DNA of 21,912 bases from Pseudomonadota bacterium (GTDB lineage: Bacteria > Pseudomonadota > Alphaproteobacteria > Caulobacterales > Caulobacteraceae): assembly GCA_023428785.1 (NCBI GenBank), contig JAEYWU010000141.1:1-21912 (forward strand), read 5' to 3'. Made by a program: the position numbers and the translations under genes. Numbering within the stretch: position 1 is the stretch's first letter; every line of letters begins with the position of its first letter. Below the pieces are notes generated by a model that was not told where the DNA came from, ran no database searches, and saw only the letters and a list, made by a program, of their open reading frames with translations. Below are positions 1 to 8,212 of this stretch, in pieces.

Positions 1-846
1 CACCGGGCGGGCGTCCCCGGGGGGGGGGCGGGGGCGGCCCGTCCCCCCGTGTCGGGCGGCGACGGCGCCGAAGACCAGCGACTGGCCGGCGCCGATCACC
101 ATCCAGCGGAAAAGTCCGGCCCAGTCACGCCGGCGCGCAGCCGTCTGGCTAGGGCCTTGGCCGAAGGCGAAGGCGCGAGTGAAGGCGTAGGAGAGGGTGG
201 CGCGGTGAGGCGGGGCGGCCTCGTCGACCCAGGCGCGCGAGGCCCAGCCCCAGACGACGCCGTGGCCGGCGAGGGTCTGGAACAGGGTGTCGTCCTCGCC
301 GCCGGACTGGTCGGCCGAGACGTCGAAGGGTGTCGCGCCCTGCAGGGTCGTGCGGCGCAGGAACAAGGCGTTGCCGCAGCCGTAGGGCTCATCGATGCGC
401 TGATCGGTCGCCGGACCGGCCCGGCTGAAGAAGCGTTCGAGATAGGGCTGCTGCCACGGACGTGCGGAGGGCGCGCGGCCCTGGATCGGTCCGAAGACCA
501 CATCGGCGCCAAGCGCCTCGCGAGTCTCGACGAGGGCGGTCAGCCAGTCCGGCGAGGCGATCTCGTCGTCGTCGAGGAAGGCGATGAGCTCGGCATCGGT
601 CGCGGCCAGGGCGACGTTGCGGGCCGTGGCGACGCCGGGGCGCGGCGCATGGACATAAACAATGGAAAAGGCGGCTTCGGCAGCCAGCCGCGCGACGACG
701 TCACGGGCGGAGGCCTCCGGATCATTGTCTGCCACGACCAGGCTGTCGGGCCGGGCATGGGCGCCGACCTGGGCCATCACCGAGCGGACGGCGCGTTCGA
801 GCTGGTCAGGCCGGCGCAGGGTCGGGATGATGACCGAGAGGGTCAC
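1..846 (-). CDS. Family 2 glycosyltransferase, last visible gene of the holdfast operon (3' end cut by the window)
   Basis: Likely transfers a sugar from an activated nucleotide donor onto a growing lipid-linked holdfast repeat unit at the cytoplasmic membrane face. The frame stays open for 282 codons to the window edge. It begins with the GT2 N-terminus (SVIIPTL, residues 4-10). A metal/nucleotide-binding LDDDE follows at 91-95 and a GGEDD acceptor-side motif at 182-186. The start is a GTG whose last two bases are the first two of the hfsH stop (GTGA overlap), so translation is probably coupled. In C. crescentus the holdfast also needs the GT2 enzyme HfsL, encoded elsewhere; this gene could be its counterpart or a separate transferase, and I cannot decide from sequence alone. 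The last ~17 residues are only P, R, G and T and come from a G/C homopolymer stretch, so the true C-terminus is doubtful. Confidence 0.85.
   Translation of the reverse strand, partial: MTLSVIIPTLRRPDQLERAVRSVMAQVGAHARPDSLVVADNDPEASARDVVARLAAEAAFSIVYVHAPRPGVATARNVALAATDAELIAFLDDDEIASPDWLTALVETREALGADVVFGPIQGRAPSARPWQQPYLERFFSRAGPATDQRIDEPYGCGNALFLRRTTLQGATPFDVSADQSGGEDDTLFQTLAGHGVVWGWASRAWVDEAAPPHRATLSYAFTRAFAFGQGPSQTAARRRDWAGLFRWMVIGAGQSLVFGAVAARHGGTGRPRPPPGDARPV
15..48. other. G/C homopolymer stretch at window edge
   Basis: A run of four C, ten G, then mixed G and C runs lies inside the 3' part of the glycosyltransferase gene. It replaces normal coding composition by Pro/Arg/Gly codons. It may be a real low-complexity tail, but a sequencing or assembly error near a contig end is equally likely. 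The reading frame across it should not be trusted. Confidence 0.5.
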
Positions 847-1610
847 GGCCGGGTTCCGAGCCGGTCCAGGGCTTCGGCCACGGTCGCGATCTCAGCTCCG
901 CCGGCTTTGGCGCGCCGGATCAGGCGGGTGAGGGCGTCGGGCATGCAGCCCCAGGCGGACGGCTCGGGGCGAACGTCGTGCGTATAAAGGATCAGCCAGG
1001 CTGGGGCGGCGAGGGCGCGATCGATCCAGCGCGCGGCATGAGCTTCTCCGTCCGGGCCCTCGATGCCCACGGCTGGAAGCTGGTTCAGGTCCGACCCGCG
1101 TCGGATGAGCCCGGGGTGCAGTCCGCGCAGTGAGCCGAAGCGGGTCTGGAGGGCGGCCTTGGCCTGGGGAGACACATCCCCATAGGGATAGGCGAAGTTT
1201 GTCGTCCGGAGGCCCGCGTCCTGGAGGATGACGGCATTGCGGTCGCAATCGGCGGTGATGACCGGCCCGGCCGCCTGACCACAATCTAGATGGCTGAAGG
1301 TATGGCAGGCGATCTCGTGCCCGCGCGCCGCCAGATCGCGGTAGCCGGCCGTGTCGCCATAGAGACCCATCGGACCGTCGCGGTTGTCGAGCCCTGCGCA
1401 GACGTAGAAGGAGCCGCGCACGCCTTCGGCCTCCAGCACGCGGGCGCCGGCATCGACGGCGGTCTGGGGCGCGTCGTCGAAGGTGATCGAGACGATGGGT
1501 CGGTCAATGGTTGATCCCAGCGCCCGCCGGTGAACGACCCGAGCCCAGCGGCGGCGCAGCTTGCCCTTCAGGGAGCGGTCGGCGGAATAGGCCGGGAACG
1601 GCTCCATCAT
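843..1610 (-). CDS. hfsH: Polysaccharide deacetylase HfsH (holdfast)
   Basis: A NodB/CE4-type deacetylase of 255 aa expected to remove acetyl groups from N-acetylglucosamine in the holdfast polysaccharide; in Caulobacter this affects adhesion and anchoring. The family motifs are all present: TFDD at 43-46 (catalytic base and metal Asp), the metal-binding CHTFSH at 102-107 (His103, His107), FAYPYG at 139-144, and a late YTH at 209-211 carrying the catalytic His. There is no signal peptide or membrane segment, so it should act in the cytoplasm on the lipid-linked intermediate before export. The start ATG overlaps the hfsG stop (ATGA); a second ATG follows directly and could be used instead. The assignment rests on motifs plus position after an hfsE-hfsF-hfsG series; other CE4 enzymes would share the motifs. 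Confidence 0.88.
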   Translation of the reverse strand: MMEPFPAYSADRSLKGKLRRRWARVVHRRALGSTIDRPIVSITFDDAPQTAVDAGARVLEAEGVRGSFYVCAGLDNRDGPMGLYGDTAGYRDLAARGHEIACHTFSHLDCGQAAGPVITADCDRNAVILQDAGLRTTNFAYPYGDVSPQAKAALQTRFGSLRGLHPGLIRRGSDLNQLPAVGIEGPDGEAHAARWIDRALAAPAWLILYTHDVRPEPSAWGCMPDALTRLIRRAKAGGAEIATVAEALDRLGTRP

Positions 1611-2557
1611 ACCGCCTCGGCATAGAGGGCGGCGCGGTAAAGGCGCAGCGAAAAGGCACGCGCCGGGACGGGCAGGAGTTCATTCAGGGCGGCCTGTTTG
1701 AACACACCCCGCCAATGCTTCACGCCCGGCGCCGACTTGAGAAGGCGAGCCGCTTTGTAGCTGGGATACCGGCTGACAAAGTCGGGATGGCGATCCACGA
1801 CGCGCGCAAAGTTGGCGACCGACTGCTCGTATTTCCCCGCCAACTGGTCGGCCCGGTCGAGCCCCAGATGAGTAGCGGGGTTGTCGAGATGGATCACGCG
1901 GAAGCGACGGGCCACACGCATGGCCCACTCAACGTCCTCCCAACCCCAGCCGGAGAAATCGGTGTCGAAGGCCTCGGCCTCAAAGACGTCGCGGCGGACC
2001 AGAAGGTTGGAGGTGTAGACGTACTTCTCGGGCGTGCGGGCGCGTTCCTGGTAGGGCACGCAATCCGAGCGCTGGGCCATGGCGCGGTGCACGGCGAAGG
2101 CGCGATCCGTCGAGGCCTGAAGAAGCGAGAAGCCGCCGAAGGCGACCGCCGGGTCGTGGTTGGCGACCAGATCGGCCCAGCGCTGAAGAAAGCGGCGGTC
2201 GTCAGGCAGCATGTCCGAATCCAGGAACAGGAAGCTGCCGCCCCGCGCCGAGGCGGTGAGGCGATTACGCCCGCGCGAGCGGCCCTCGTTGGACTTCAGG
2301 CGGATGAAGCGCATCGGCATTTGGGCCGACATGACGGCGCGCGAAACGCGATCGGCCAGGTCGTCGTCGCCGGACCCATCGTCCAGCAGGACGACCTCGG
2401 TCGAGCGGCCAAGCGACTGGGCTTCATCGGCCAGCGCGGTGATCAGGGTGGTCGGATCGTCGCGGAAGAACGGTATCAGAACCGACATGGCCGGCCGCGC
2501 GCCCTTCCAGGCGGCGTTGTCGGTCATGGCGCGGGTCTTGCGGGCGGCGGGTCTCAT
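1607..2557 (-). CDS. hfsG: Glycosyltransferase family 2 HfsG (holdfast)
   Basis: A 316-aa GT-A fold transferase that should add a sugar, probably N-acetylglucosamine, to the lipid-linked holdfast repeat unit. The N-terminal nucleotide-binding block MSVLIPFFR starts at residue 24. DDGSGD follows at 59-64, LDSDM (the DXD metal site) at 112-116, and GWGWEDVEW at 203-211, the acidic motif where the catalytic base usually lies. There are no membrane segments. The first ATG overlaps the hfsF stop (ATGA). An internal ATG at 2527 would give a 306-aa protein and better fits where GT2 homology begins, but the overlap favours 2557 through translational coupling. Position between the flippase and the deacetylase matches hfsG of Caulobacter. 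Confidence 0.87.
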   Translation of the reverse strand: MRPAARKTRAMTDNAAWKGARPAMSVLIPFFRDDPTTLITALADEAQSLGRSTEVVLLDDGSGDDDLADRVSRAVMSAQMPMRFIRLKSNEGRSRGRNRLTASARGGSFLFLDSDMLPDDRRFLQRWADLVANHDPAVAFGGFSLLQASTDRAFAVHRAMAQRSDCVPYQERARTPEKYVYTSNLLVRRDVFEAEAFDTDFSGWGWEDVEWAMRVARRFRVIHLDNPATHLGLDRADQLAGKYEQSVANFARVVDRHPDFVSRYPSYKAARLLKSAPGVKHWRGVFKQAALNELLPVPARAFSLRLYRAALYAEAV

Positions 2558-4002
2558 GGGGCGAACCTTGCCTGAAGGGTCTTGAGAACCCGTGAGCCGC
2601 GGTCACGCACCTCGGCGGCGTTGAGGATCCAGCAGGCGACCGCATAGACCATCGCGCCCACAGACGCCTTGGCCATCAGTTCGCTCGCGCCGCCGTAGGC
2701 TGGCACCAGCAGGACCACAGCGGCCATGAGGCCGGTGGCGACCAGCACGCGGCCGAGCTCCATCCACGGAACGGGCAGGGCAAGGGCGCGCTGGCCGAGG
2801 GTCCAGGAGGCGACGATGCCAAAGCCGTAGCTGATGGTGGTGGCGAGCGCCGCGCCCATGACGCCCATGCGCGGGATCAGGACGAGATTCAGAAGCACAT
2901 TGACGATCGCCGGGGCCGACATGGCGACCAGCAGCAGGCCGGTCCGGCGGGCGAGGGTGAAGGCCTGGTGGAAGTAGTAGGTCGTGAGTCCGGCGAAGAG
3001 GGCCGAGATTGCGATCAGCGGGGTGATCGACGCCGCTTCTCGGCGCAGGCCTTCGCCGATGACAAGCTCGGCCAGAGGCTGAGCGACGAGGGCGAGACCG
3101 GCCGAGGCCGGGACGGCGATCAGGAGGAAGGTGGCGGACTGTTCGCGAGCCGAGGCCTTGAGCGCGCCGGGGCCGCCGCGTTCCAGGGCCATGACGAGGG
3201 CGGGACCGGAGGCAGCGCCCAGCCAGATGAAGATCACGTCCAGCGTCCGGTTCGCCAGGCTATAGCCCGCGTGATAGGCGCCGACGGCGGCTTCATCCAT
3301 GAAGGCGGCCAGAAGGATGCGGTCGGTCGAAGACAGGACAAGCGCGAGCACCAGCGAGGCGGCGATGGGGTAGCCGTACTGTGCATAGGCGCCGGCGCGG
3401 CAGCGCTCGACGCGACCGCCCGCGCCCCGAGCGGCTTCGCCCGGCGAAAAGATCAGCACAGCCAGGAAGGGCGCGATCGCCAGTCCGATCAGCGGCGCGG
3501 CGCCGCCGAAGCCGAACAGGGCGGCGGCGAGGCCGGCCAGGAAACCTCCGATCGTGACGGCCATGTCCAGTCCGGCGGCTGCGGCTACTGCGCCGGATGC
3601 GCGCCGGCGTTCCTGAAGTAGGCGATAGGCCGATCTCACTGGAACGCCGATCAGGCCCACACCGACGGCGATCTTCATCGGAAGGGCCATCGGCCACAGC
3701 CAGACGGCTGCCCCGGCGACGGGTAGATAAAGAGCGGTCAGCAGGGCGAAGTAGCGATAAAGGGTCCGGAAGTGGGCCTTCATCGTCTCGGGCGTCGATT
3801 GCGCCGCCCAGAACCGCGCCATGGCGGCCTCGATCCAGGTGAAGACCAGAACGTGAGCGATGCCCATGACCGAGAAGGCCAGGGCGTATCGGCCGAAGTC
3901 CTCGGCGCTCAGCAGGCGCGTGAAGAACAGAAGGGTGAGCACCCCCACCACGCCCTGCACGATATTGGCGGGCAGATAGCCGACGAGACCGCGCCAGAAC
4001 AT
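2554..4002 (-). CDS. hfsF: Polysaccharide flippase HfsF (Wzx/PST family)
   Basis: A 482-aa integral inner-membrane protein with about 12-14 hydrophobic helices spread over its length and a short N-terminus running straight into the first helix. It belongs to the MATE/Wzx (PST) oligosaccharide exporter type and should flip the undecaprenyl-linked repeat unit to the periplasm. Visible family features are the N-terminal VVGVLTLLFFTRLLSAEDFG segment, usual in Wzx proteins, and a late NVLLNLVLIPRMGVMGAALA stretch, also a Wzx hallmark. The ATG sits 4 bases after the hfsE stop and the TGA overlaps the hfsG start. A Wzx-type flippase implies a Wzx/Wzy-type route; the polymerase and export genes (hfsC, hfsI, hfsABD in Caulobacter) are not in this window. 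Confidence 0.87.
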   Translation of the reverse strand: MFWRGLVGYLPANIVQGVVGVLTLLFFTRLLSAEDFGRYALAFSVMGIAHVLVFTWIEAAMARFWAAQSTPETMKAHFRTLYRYFALLTALYLPVAGAAVWLWPMALPMKIAVGVGLIGVPVRSAYRLLQERRRASGAVAAAAGLDMAVTIGGFLAGLAAALFGFGGAAPLIGLAIAPFLAVLIFSPGEAARGAGGRVERCRAGAYAQYGYPIAASLVLALVLSSTDRILLAAFMDEAAVGAYHAGYSLANRTLDVIFIWLGAASGPALVMALERGGPGALKASAREQSATFLLIAVPASAGLALVAQPLAELVIGEGLRREAASITPLIAISALFAGLTTYYFHQAFTLARRTGLLLVAMSAPAIVNVLLNLVLIPRMGVMGAALATTISYGFGIVASWTLGQRALALPVPWMELGRVLVATGLMAAVVLLVPAYGGASELMAKASVGAMVYAVACWILNAAEVRDRGSRVLKTLQARFAP

Positions 4003-4006
4003 CGGG

Positions 4007-5560
4007 CTATCGCACCGCCGAGCGGTCGCCGAGCAGCACGGGCGCGGTCACCAGAATGATCCACATGTCGAGCCAGAAAGACTGGCGCTCGATGTAGTCG
4101 ATGTCGAGCTGGACGCGTCGGCGGACGTCGGCTGCGCTGTGCAGCGGACCGCGCGAGCCCTGGATGGCGGCCCAGCCGGTCATGCCGGGCTTCATGCGAT
4201 GACGGTGGGCGTATTCGGCGACCAGGCGTGCGGACTCGGTCTCGCCGGTCTTCATGCCCACGGCGTGGGGACGCGGACCGACGAGGGACATCTCGCCACG
4301 GATCACGTTCAGCAACTGGGGCAATTCGTCGATCGAGGTCTTGCGCAGGAACTTGCCCAGACGCGTGATCCGGTCGTCATCGGCGGTGACCTGGCGCGAG
4401 GCGGTGGCGTCGGCCGCTTCGTGGCGCATGGTCCGGAACTTCCAGACGAGGATTTCCTCGTTGTTGAAGCCGTGGCGACGCTGGCGGAAGAAGACCGGGC
4501 CGGGGCTGTCCATCTTCACGGCCAGGGCCACCAGCGCCATCACCGGCGACAGGGCCGCGAACATCGCGCCGCCGACCAGCAGGTCCTGCATGCGTTTGGC
4601 GAAGGCGGCGCGATCGGGATCGGGTACGCCGCCGATCGGGGCGAGCGGCGCATCGGCCATGCGGGCCAGGGCCGCGTCGCGAGCGTCGCGGCCATCCTGA
4701 TCGACCACCAGGGAGACGGCGTTCGGCAGGACCGACAGGCGGCGCGTGATCTCGCCCACACGCTGGCGGGCCGCCGGATCGACGGCGACGACGATGTGGT
4801 CGAGATAGGGTGTCAGACGGTGGTTCAGCAGGGCGTCCAGATCGCCCAGCACCGGCACGCCGGCGACAGCATCGGGCGCGCGGCCGAGGCGCTCGTCAAA
4901 GACACCCAGGACATTCAGATCGCGGCGGCGCAGGGCTTCGGTGATCAGCCGTTCGGCATGGCGGGTGGCGCCGACAATGGCGATTGAGGGGGTCAGGCGG
5001 CCGTCGAGGCGCCACTGGCGCACACGCCGCCACCAGACGCCGTGGAGCACGGTCGTGGCGGCAAGGCCTCCAACGCTCCAGGCCAGAAGCAGGCCGAATG
5101 CGCTGGCGTGACCCGATACGAAAGCGAGAAGCGCCCCGGCGCCGAGGCCCAGACCAAAGCTGGCGACAAGACGGCCGAGGTGGCCCACGAACCGCTCGGC
5201 CCGACCGAAGCGGTACAGGCGCATGACGCGGAGCAGGGCCAGGACGATGGCTACGGCCACCACCAGAGGCGCGATCTCGCCCGCCGGCGCGTTGAGCGGC
5301 GAGCCTTCGGCCTGGATCAGCACCAAGGCCGCAAGACCGACGAGGCCCAGCACATCCAGGGCCCGGAAATAATGGGATGAGAGCCGTTCAGCCTGCCGCG
5401 CACGGCTGGTGACGAACTTCTCGGGCCGGAAAGGGCCGCGGCGATCGCGCGGGTCCGGTTTGGCGATGGCCTCGGCGGCCAGGGCCTGGAGTCCCACGGC
5501 ATCGAGGGCGCGCTCGGGCGCGGCTTCCTCGGGTTTGAGCGCGTGGGCGGGGACAGACAT
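4007..5560 (-). CDS. hfsE: Undecaprenyl-phosphate sugar-phosphate transferase HfsE (initiates holdfast synthesis)
   Basis: Transfers a hexose-1-phosphate from a nucleotide sugar to undecaprenyl phosphate, the first step of the pathway, in the inner membrane. With the start used here it is 517 aa: a hydrophobic N-terminal half with about four membrane helices, a Rossmann-like middle domain, and a C-terminal bacterial sugar transferase domain (about 322-517). The latter has a membrane hairpin, KFRTM at 374-378, DELPQLLNV at 411-419 and VGPRPH at 427-432, as in WcaJ and PssY. I chose the ATG at 5560 because AGGA lies 7 bases upstream. An ATG at 5608 (533 aa) is possible but has no clear ribosome site. 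Longer versions would run antisense into the tRNA gene. It heads the operon, so the operon promoter should lie between about 5561 and 5670; I see no convincing consensus there. Confidence 0.87.
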   Translation of the reverse strand: MSVPAHALKPEEAAPERALDAVGLQALAAEAIAKPDPRDRRGPFRPEKFVTSRARQAERLSSHYFRALDVLGLVGLAALVLIQAEGSPLNAPAGEIAPLVVAVAIVLALLRVMRLYRFGRAERFVGHLGRLVASFGLGLGAGALLAFVSGHASAFGLLLAWSVGGLAATTVLHGVWWRRVRQWRLDGRLTPSIAIVGATRHAERLITEALRRRDLNVLGVFDERLGRAPDAVAGVPVLGDLDALLNHRLTPYLDHIVVAVDPAARQRVGEITRRLSVLPNAVSLVVDQDGRDARDAALARMADAPLAPIGGVPDPDRAAFAKRMQDLLVGGAMFAALSPVMALVALAVKMDSPGPVFFRQRRHGFNNEEILVWKFRTMRHEAADATASRQVTADDDRITRLGKFLRKTSIDELPQLLNVIRGEMSLVGPRPHAVGMKTGETESARLVAEYAHRHRMKPGMTGWAAIQGSRGPLHSAADVRRRVQLDIDYIERQSFWLDMWIILVTAPVLLGDRSAVR

Positions 5561-5670
5561 GGCGCCATCCTGCCGCACCGGCGTGGATGTCGCGTTAACA
5601 CGGTTCATCGAGAGCGAGGCCGTTCGGCTCTTGCGGAACCCATCGCCAACCGATAGGTCACCCGCCTGCC

Positions 5671-5762
5671 GGAGACGTGGCCGAGTGGCTGAAGGCAACG
5701 GTTTGCTAAATCGTCGTACCGGGTAACCGGTACCGAGGGTTCGAATCCCTCCGTCTCCGCCA
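5671..5762 (+). tRNA. tRNA-Ser (anticodon GCT)
   Basis: A type II tRNA of 92 bases with all arms visible. The acceptor arms are GGAGACG (5671-5677) and CGTCTCC (5752-5758), with discriminator G and a genome-encoded CCA at 5760-5762. The anticodon stem is ACGGT/ATCGT around loop TTGCTAA with GCT at 5705-5707. A long variable arm (GTACCGG/CCGGTAC type) follows, as in serine tRNAs. The T arm has GGTTCGAATCC. It decodes AGC and AGU. It is intact and no integrase or duplicated 3' end is visible nearby. Confidence 0.97.
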
Positions 5763-5775
5763 GTCCTTCCTGGTG

Positions 5776-5786
5776 ATTTGTCAAAT
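5776..5786. repeat. Small perfect palindrome after the tRNA gene
   Basis: ATTTG-T-CAAAT is a perfect 5-base inverted repeat beginning 13 bases after the CCA end. It could be a binding site or part of the tRNA 3' processing region. It has no T-run and is not a typical intrinsic terminator. Confidence 0.3.
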
Positions 5787-5868
5787 GCCCGTTCAGTCGC
5801 TCGAGGGTGCGAACGGGGCCACCGATGGCCGCGGCTGAAATGTGGCGACGAATGACCAAGATGTAACT

Positions 5869-5897
5869 ATTGCGGGCGCACGCGCCCAGATAGCAAT
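5869..5897 (+). promoter_or_regulatory. Composite hairpin in the probable 5' leader of the TonB-dependent receptor gene
   Basis: GGGCGC (5874-5879) and GCGCCC (5882-5887) form a perfect inverted repeat around AC. The outer arms ATTGC (5869-5873) and GCAAT (5893-5897) also pair, leaving AGATA bulged on one side. It lies 46 bases before the chosen start. A leader RNA hairpin or a protein operator controlling receptor expression are both possible; I recognise no known riboswitch here. Confidence 0.35.
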
Positions 5898-5943
5898 CGT
5901 CGTTCGTCGGGCCGCGCCGGTCCGATTTCCTCCCAGAGACATC

Positions 5944-8187
5944 ATGGCCAAGTATCGTACCCTGCTGCTCGTCACGGCCGCGCTCTTTGCGCCCGGTTGG
6001 GCTCATGCCCAGACCACGCCTCCGCCCCAGGACGACACGGCCGAGCAGGGCGAAGGCCAGGACACCGAGGAAGAGGACGATGCCGAGGAGGAATCCGAGG
6101 TCGAGGGCGTCGCCGTCACCGCCAGCCGGACAGGCGTGCGGGCCTCGATCGACTCGATCAGCTATTCGACAGCCGACGATCTGCAGGCACAGACCGGCAG
6201 TCTGGCCGACGCCTTGCGCAACATCCCGTCGGTCGAGGTCGATCCGAACGGCAATGTCTCGCTGCGCGGCGACGCCAATGTCACCATCCTGATCGACGGC
6301 CGGCCTTCGGCGCTGATGAGCGGTCCGGGCCGCGGCGCCGCCATCCTGCAGACGCCGGCGGATCAGTTCACGCGCATCGAGGTGATGACCAATCCGTCGG
6401 CGGCCTATCGCCCGGATGGCTCAGGTGGGGTAATCAACCTGATCTCGCGCCCCAATGCGACGCGGCCGGGCACGTCCTACAGCGGATCGATCCGCGCCAA
6501 CGTTGGTACCGAGGATCGCTACAACTTCGGCGTCAGCAGCGCGTGGACGCGGGATCGCCTGACCCTGACCGGCGACTTCGGCCTGCGCCGCGACCGTCAG
6601 CCGATGAGCAGCCGGCGTGACCGCGAACGCTACGATCCGGTCTCCGACTCCTTCCTGCAGAGCCGCCAGACCCAGGACGTCGTCTCACCGTCGGACAGCA
6701 ACTATGTGCGGCTGGCCGCCGAATACCGCTTCGACGAGCAGTGGCAGTTCAACGGCGAACTGCGCCGCCATTCGTTCGAGGCCGGCGGCAGCGGCAGTGT
6801 CTTCTTCGAAGAGGATGACGCTGCGGGCGACGTGGCGACGGCCTATGAGCGCCGCGGGCGCGGCGGCTTCTCGGGCGAGTTCGCCGGGGTGACCGCGAGG
6901 GTCCTGAGGCAGCTGGGCGAGGGCCACGACTGGACCACCGAGGTGCGTTACGACACCAGCGATTTCAACAATCGCCAGCAAGGCCAGACGATCTACACCT
7001 TGCCGGCTCCGTCGAGCTTCTTCGAGGTGATCGACAACGACAACGGGACCGACACCTGGAACCTGTCGAGCGCCTACAATCGGCCGATGGGCGAGGATCG
7101 ACGGCTCCGGCTCGGCTATGAGGCCGAATTCACCTCGCTGGGGCTGGACAACACCGTGCTGAGCGGCGCGACCGAGGCCACAGCGGTGCTGGATCCGACC
7201 CGGTCAAACCGGTTCGAGGCGGACCAGGCGGTCCATGCGGCCTACGCGACCTATGAACGCCCCTTCGGCGACCTGGCGGCCCAGTTTGGCCTGCGGCTGG
7301 AATATGTGACGCGCGACATCAACCAGGTGACCAGCGGCATCCAGGAGAGCAACGACTACTTCCGGGCCTATCCGACGCTGCACGTCGAATACGGCCTGAG
7401 CGAGAGCGAGACCTTGAGAGCCAGCTACAGCCGCCGGGTGCAGCGTCCGCAGCCGGAGCAGTTGAACCCGTTCGTGGTCTACATCGATCCGGACAACTAC
7501 ACCTCGGGCAATCCCGACCTGCTGCCGCAAATCACGGACTCCTTCGAATTCAGCTGGATGCGGCGGGCCGGCCTGACCTTCTATCAGGCGACCCTGTACT
7601 ATCGGGACACCTCTGACGCCTTCACCAGCGTCGCCAGCGACCTGGGCGGCGGCGCGTTGCTGACCCGGCCCGAGAACCTTGGGGCCAGCCGCTCATACGG
7701 CGTCGAGGTTGTAGCGAACGGACGCCTGCACCCCACCCTGCGCTACAATGTCAGTCTGAACCTGTTCCAGCAGGAGATCGACGCCTCGAACCTGGGCTAT
7801 GCCTCGAACGTCGAGGGCGCGACCGCCAGCGCTCGGGTGAACTTCAACTGGCAGCCGACGGCGGACGATTTCGTGCAGGTCGGCGGCTTTTACAGGGGCG
7901 AGAGCGTCTATGCCCAAGGGCGGCGCGAGGGCGGTGGCATGGTCAATCTGGGTTACCGCCGACGGCTGAGCGATCAACTGTCGCTTCAGTTCACGGTGCG
8001 CGATCTCTTCGACAGCTTCACCAATGTGACCTACTACGAGACCCCGACGCTGCGGGACCGGACCGAAGGTCGCTTTGGCGGGCGGACGGCTTTCATCGGC
8101 CTGACCTGGACGTTCGGGACCAACCAGAACCGTCAGCAGCAGCCGCCGCAGTTCGATTTCGCGGGGCCGCAGGGCGCGCCGCAGTAG
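5944..8187 (+). CDS. TonB-dependent outer-membrane receptor
   Basis: A 747-aa outer-membrane beta-barrel receptor expected to import a scarce substrate (siderophore, sugar or similar; not predictable here) using TonB energy. A clear signal peptide (about residues 1-20, ending AHA before QTTPP) is followed by a very acidic linker (about 28-55, mostly D and E) and a TonB-box-like EGVAVTA. A plug domain comes next, with features such as ALRNIPSVEVD, VSLRGDANVTILIDGRP and SGGVINLIS. The rest is alternating polar/aromatic barrel sequence ending in TAFIGLTWTFG plus a Q- and P-rich tail of about 22 residues. The start was set at the ATG directly before the signal peptide; an in-frame upstream ATG at 5842 would bury it. 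The plug and barrel style resembles the CarboxypepD-less OMP_b-brl group. It stands alone, with no adjacent transport partner to suggest a ligand. Confidence 0.93.
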   Translation: MAKYRTLLLVTAALFAPGWAHAQTTPPPQDDTAEQGEGQDTEEEDDAEEESEVEGVAVTASRTGVRASIDSISYSTADDLQAQTGSLADALRNIPSVEVDPNGNVSLRGDANVTILIDGRPSALMSGPGRGAAILQTPADQFTRIEVMTNPSAAYRPDGSGGVINLISRPNATRPGTSYSGSIRANVGTEDRYNFGVSSAWTRDRLTLTGDFGLRRDRQPMSSRRDRERYDPVSDSFLQSRQTQDVVSPSDSNYVRLAAEYRFDEQWQFNGELRRHSFEAGGSGSVFFEEDDAAGDVATAYERRGRGGFSGEFAGVTARVLRQLGEGHDWTTEVRYDTSDFNNRQQGQTIYTLPAPSSFFEVIDNDNGTDTWNLSSAYNRPMGEDRRLRLGYEAEFTSLGLDNTVLSGATEATAVLDPTRSNRFEADQAVHAAYATYERPFGDLAAQFGLRLEYVTRDINQVTSGIQESNDYFRAYPTLHVEYGLSESETLRASYSRRVQRPQPEQLNPFVVYIDPDNYTSGNPDLLPQITDSFEFSWMRRAGLTFYQATLYYRDTSDAFTSVASDLGGGALLTRPENLGASRSYGVEVVANGRLHPTLRYNVSLNLFQQEIDASNLGYASNVEGATASARVNFNWQPTADDFVQVGGFYRGESVYAQGRREGGGMVNLGYRRRLSDQLSLQFTVRDLFDSFTNVTYYETPTLRDRTEGRFGGRTAFIGLTWTFGTNQNRQQQPPQFDFAGPQGAPQ

Positions 8188-8212
8188 GCGCCCCGCCGGC
8201 CCCGCTAGACGA

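Noticed and set aside
49..987. A 312-codon plus-strand frame
   Set aside because: It is the exact antisense of the glycosyltransferase and deacetylase genes, which carry clear family motifs. Its own sequence is a G/A/R-rich string typical of high-GC shadows.
1511..2575. A 354-codon plus-strand frame
   Set aside because: Antisense to hfsG, whose DDGSGD and DSD motifs are plainly coding; the plus frame shows no domain.
5561..5698. Longer hfsE starting near 5698
   Set aside because: It would read antisense through the tRNA-Ser gene and has no ribosome site; the ATG at 5560 has AGGA at a suitable distance.
5671..5762. tRNA-associated integration site
   Set aside because: The tRNA is intact and there is no integrase, duplicated tRNA 3' end or foreign-looking gene set beside it.
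5842..5943. Upstream start for the TonB-dependent receptor
   Set aside because: It would place about 34 residues before an obvious signal peptide.
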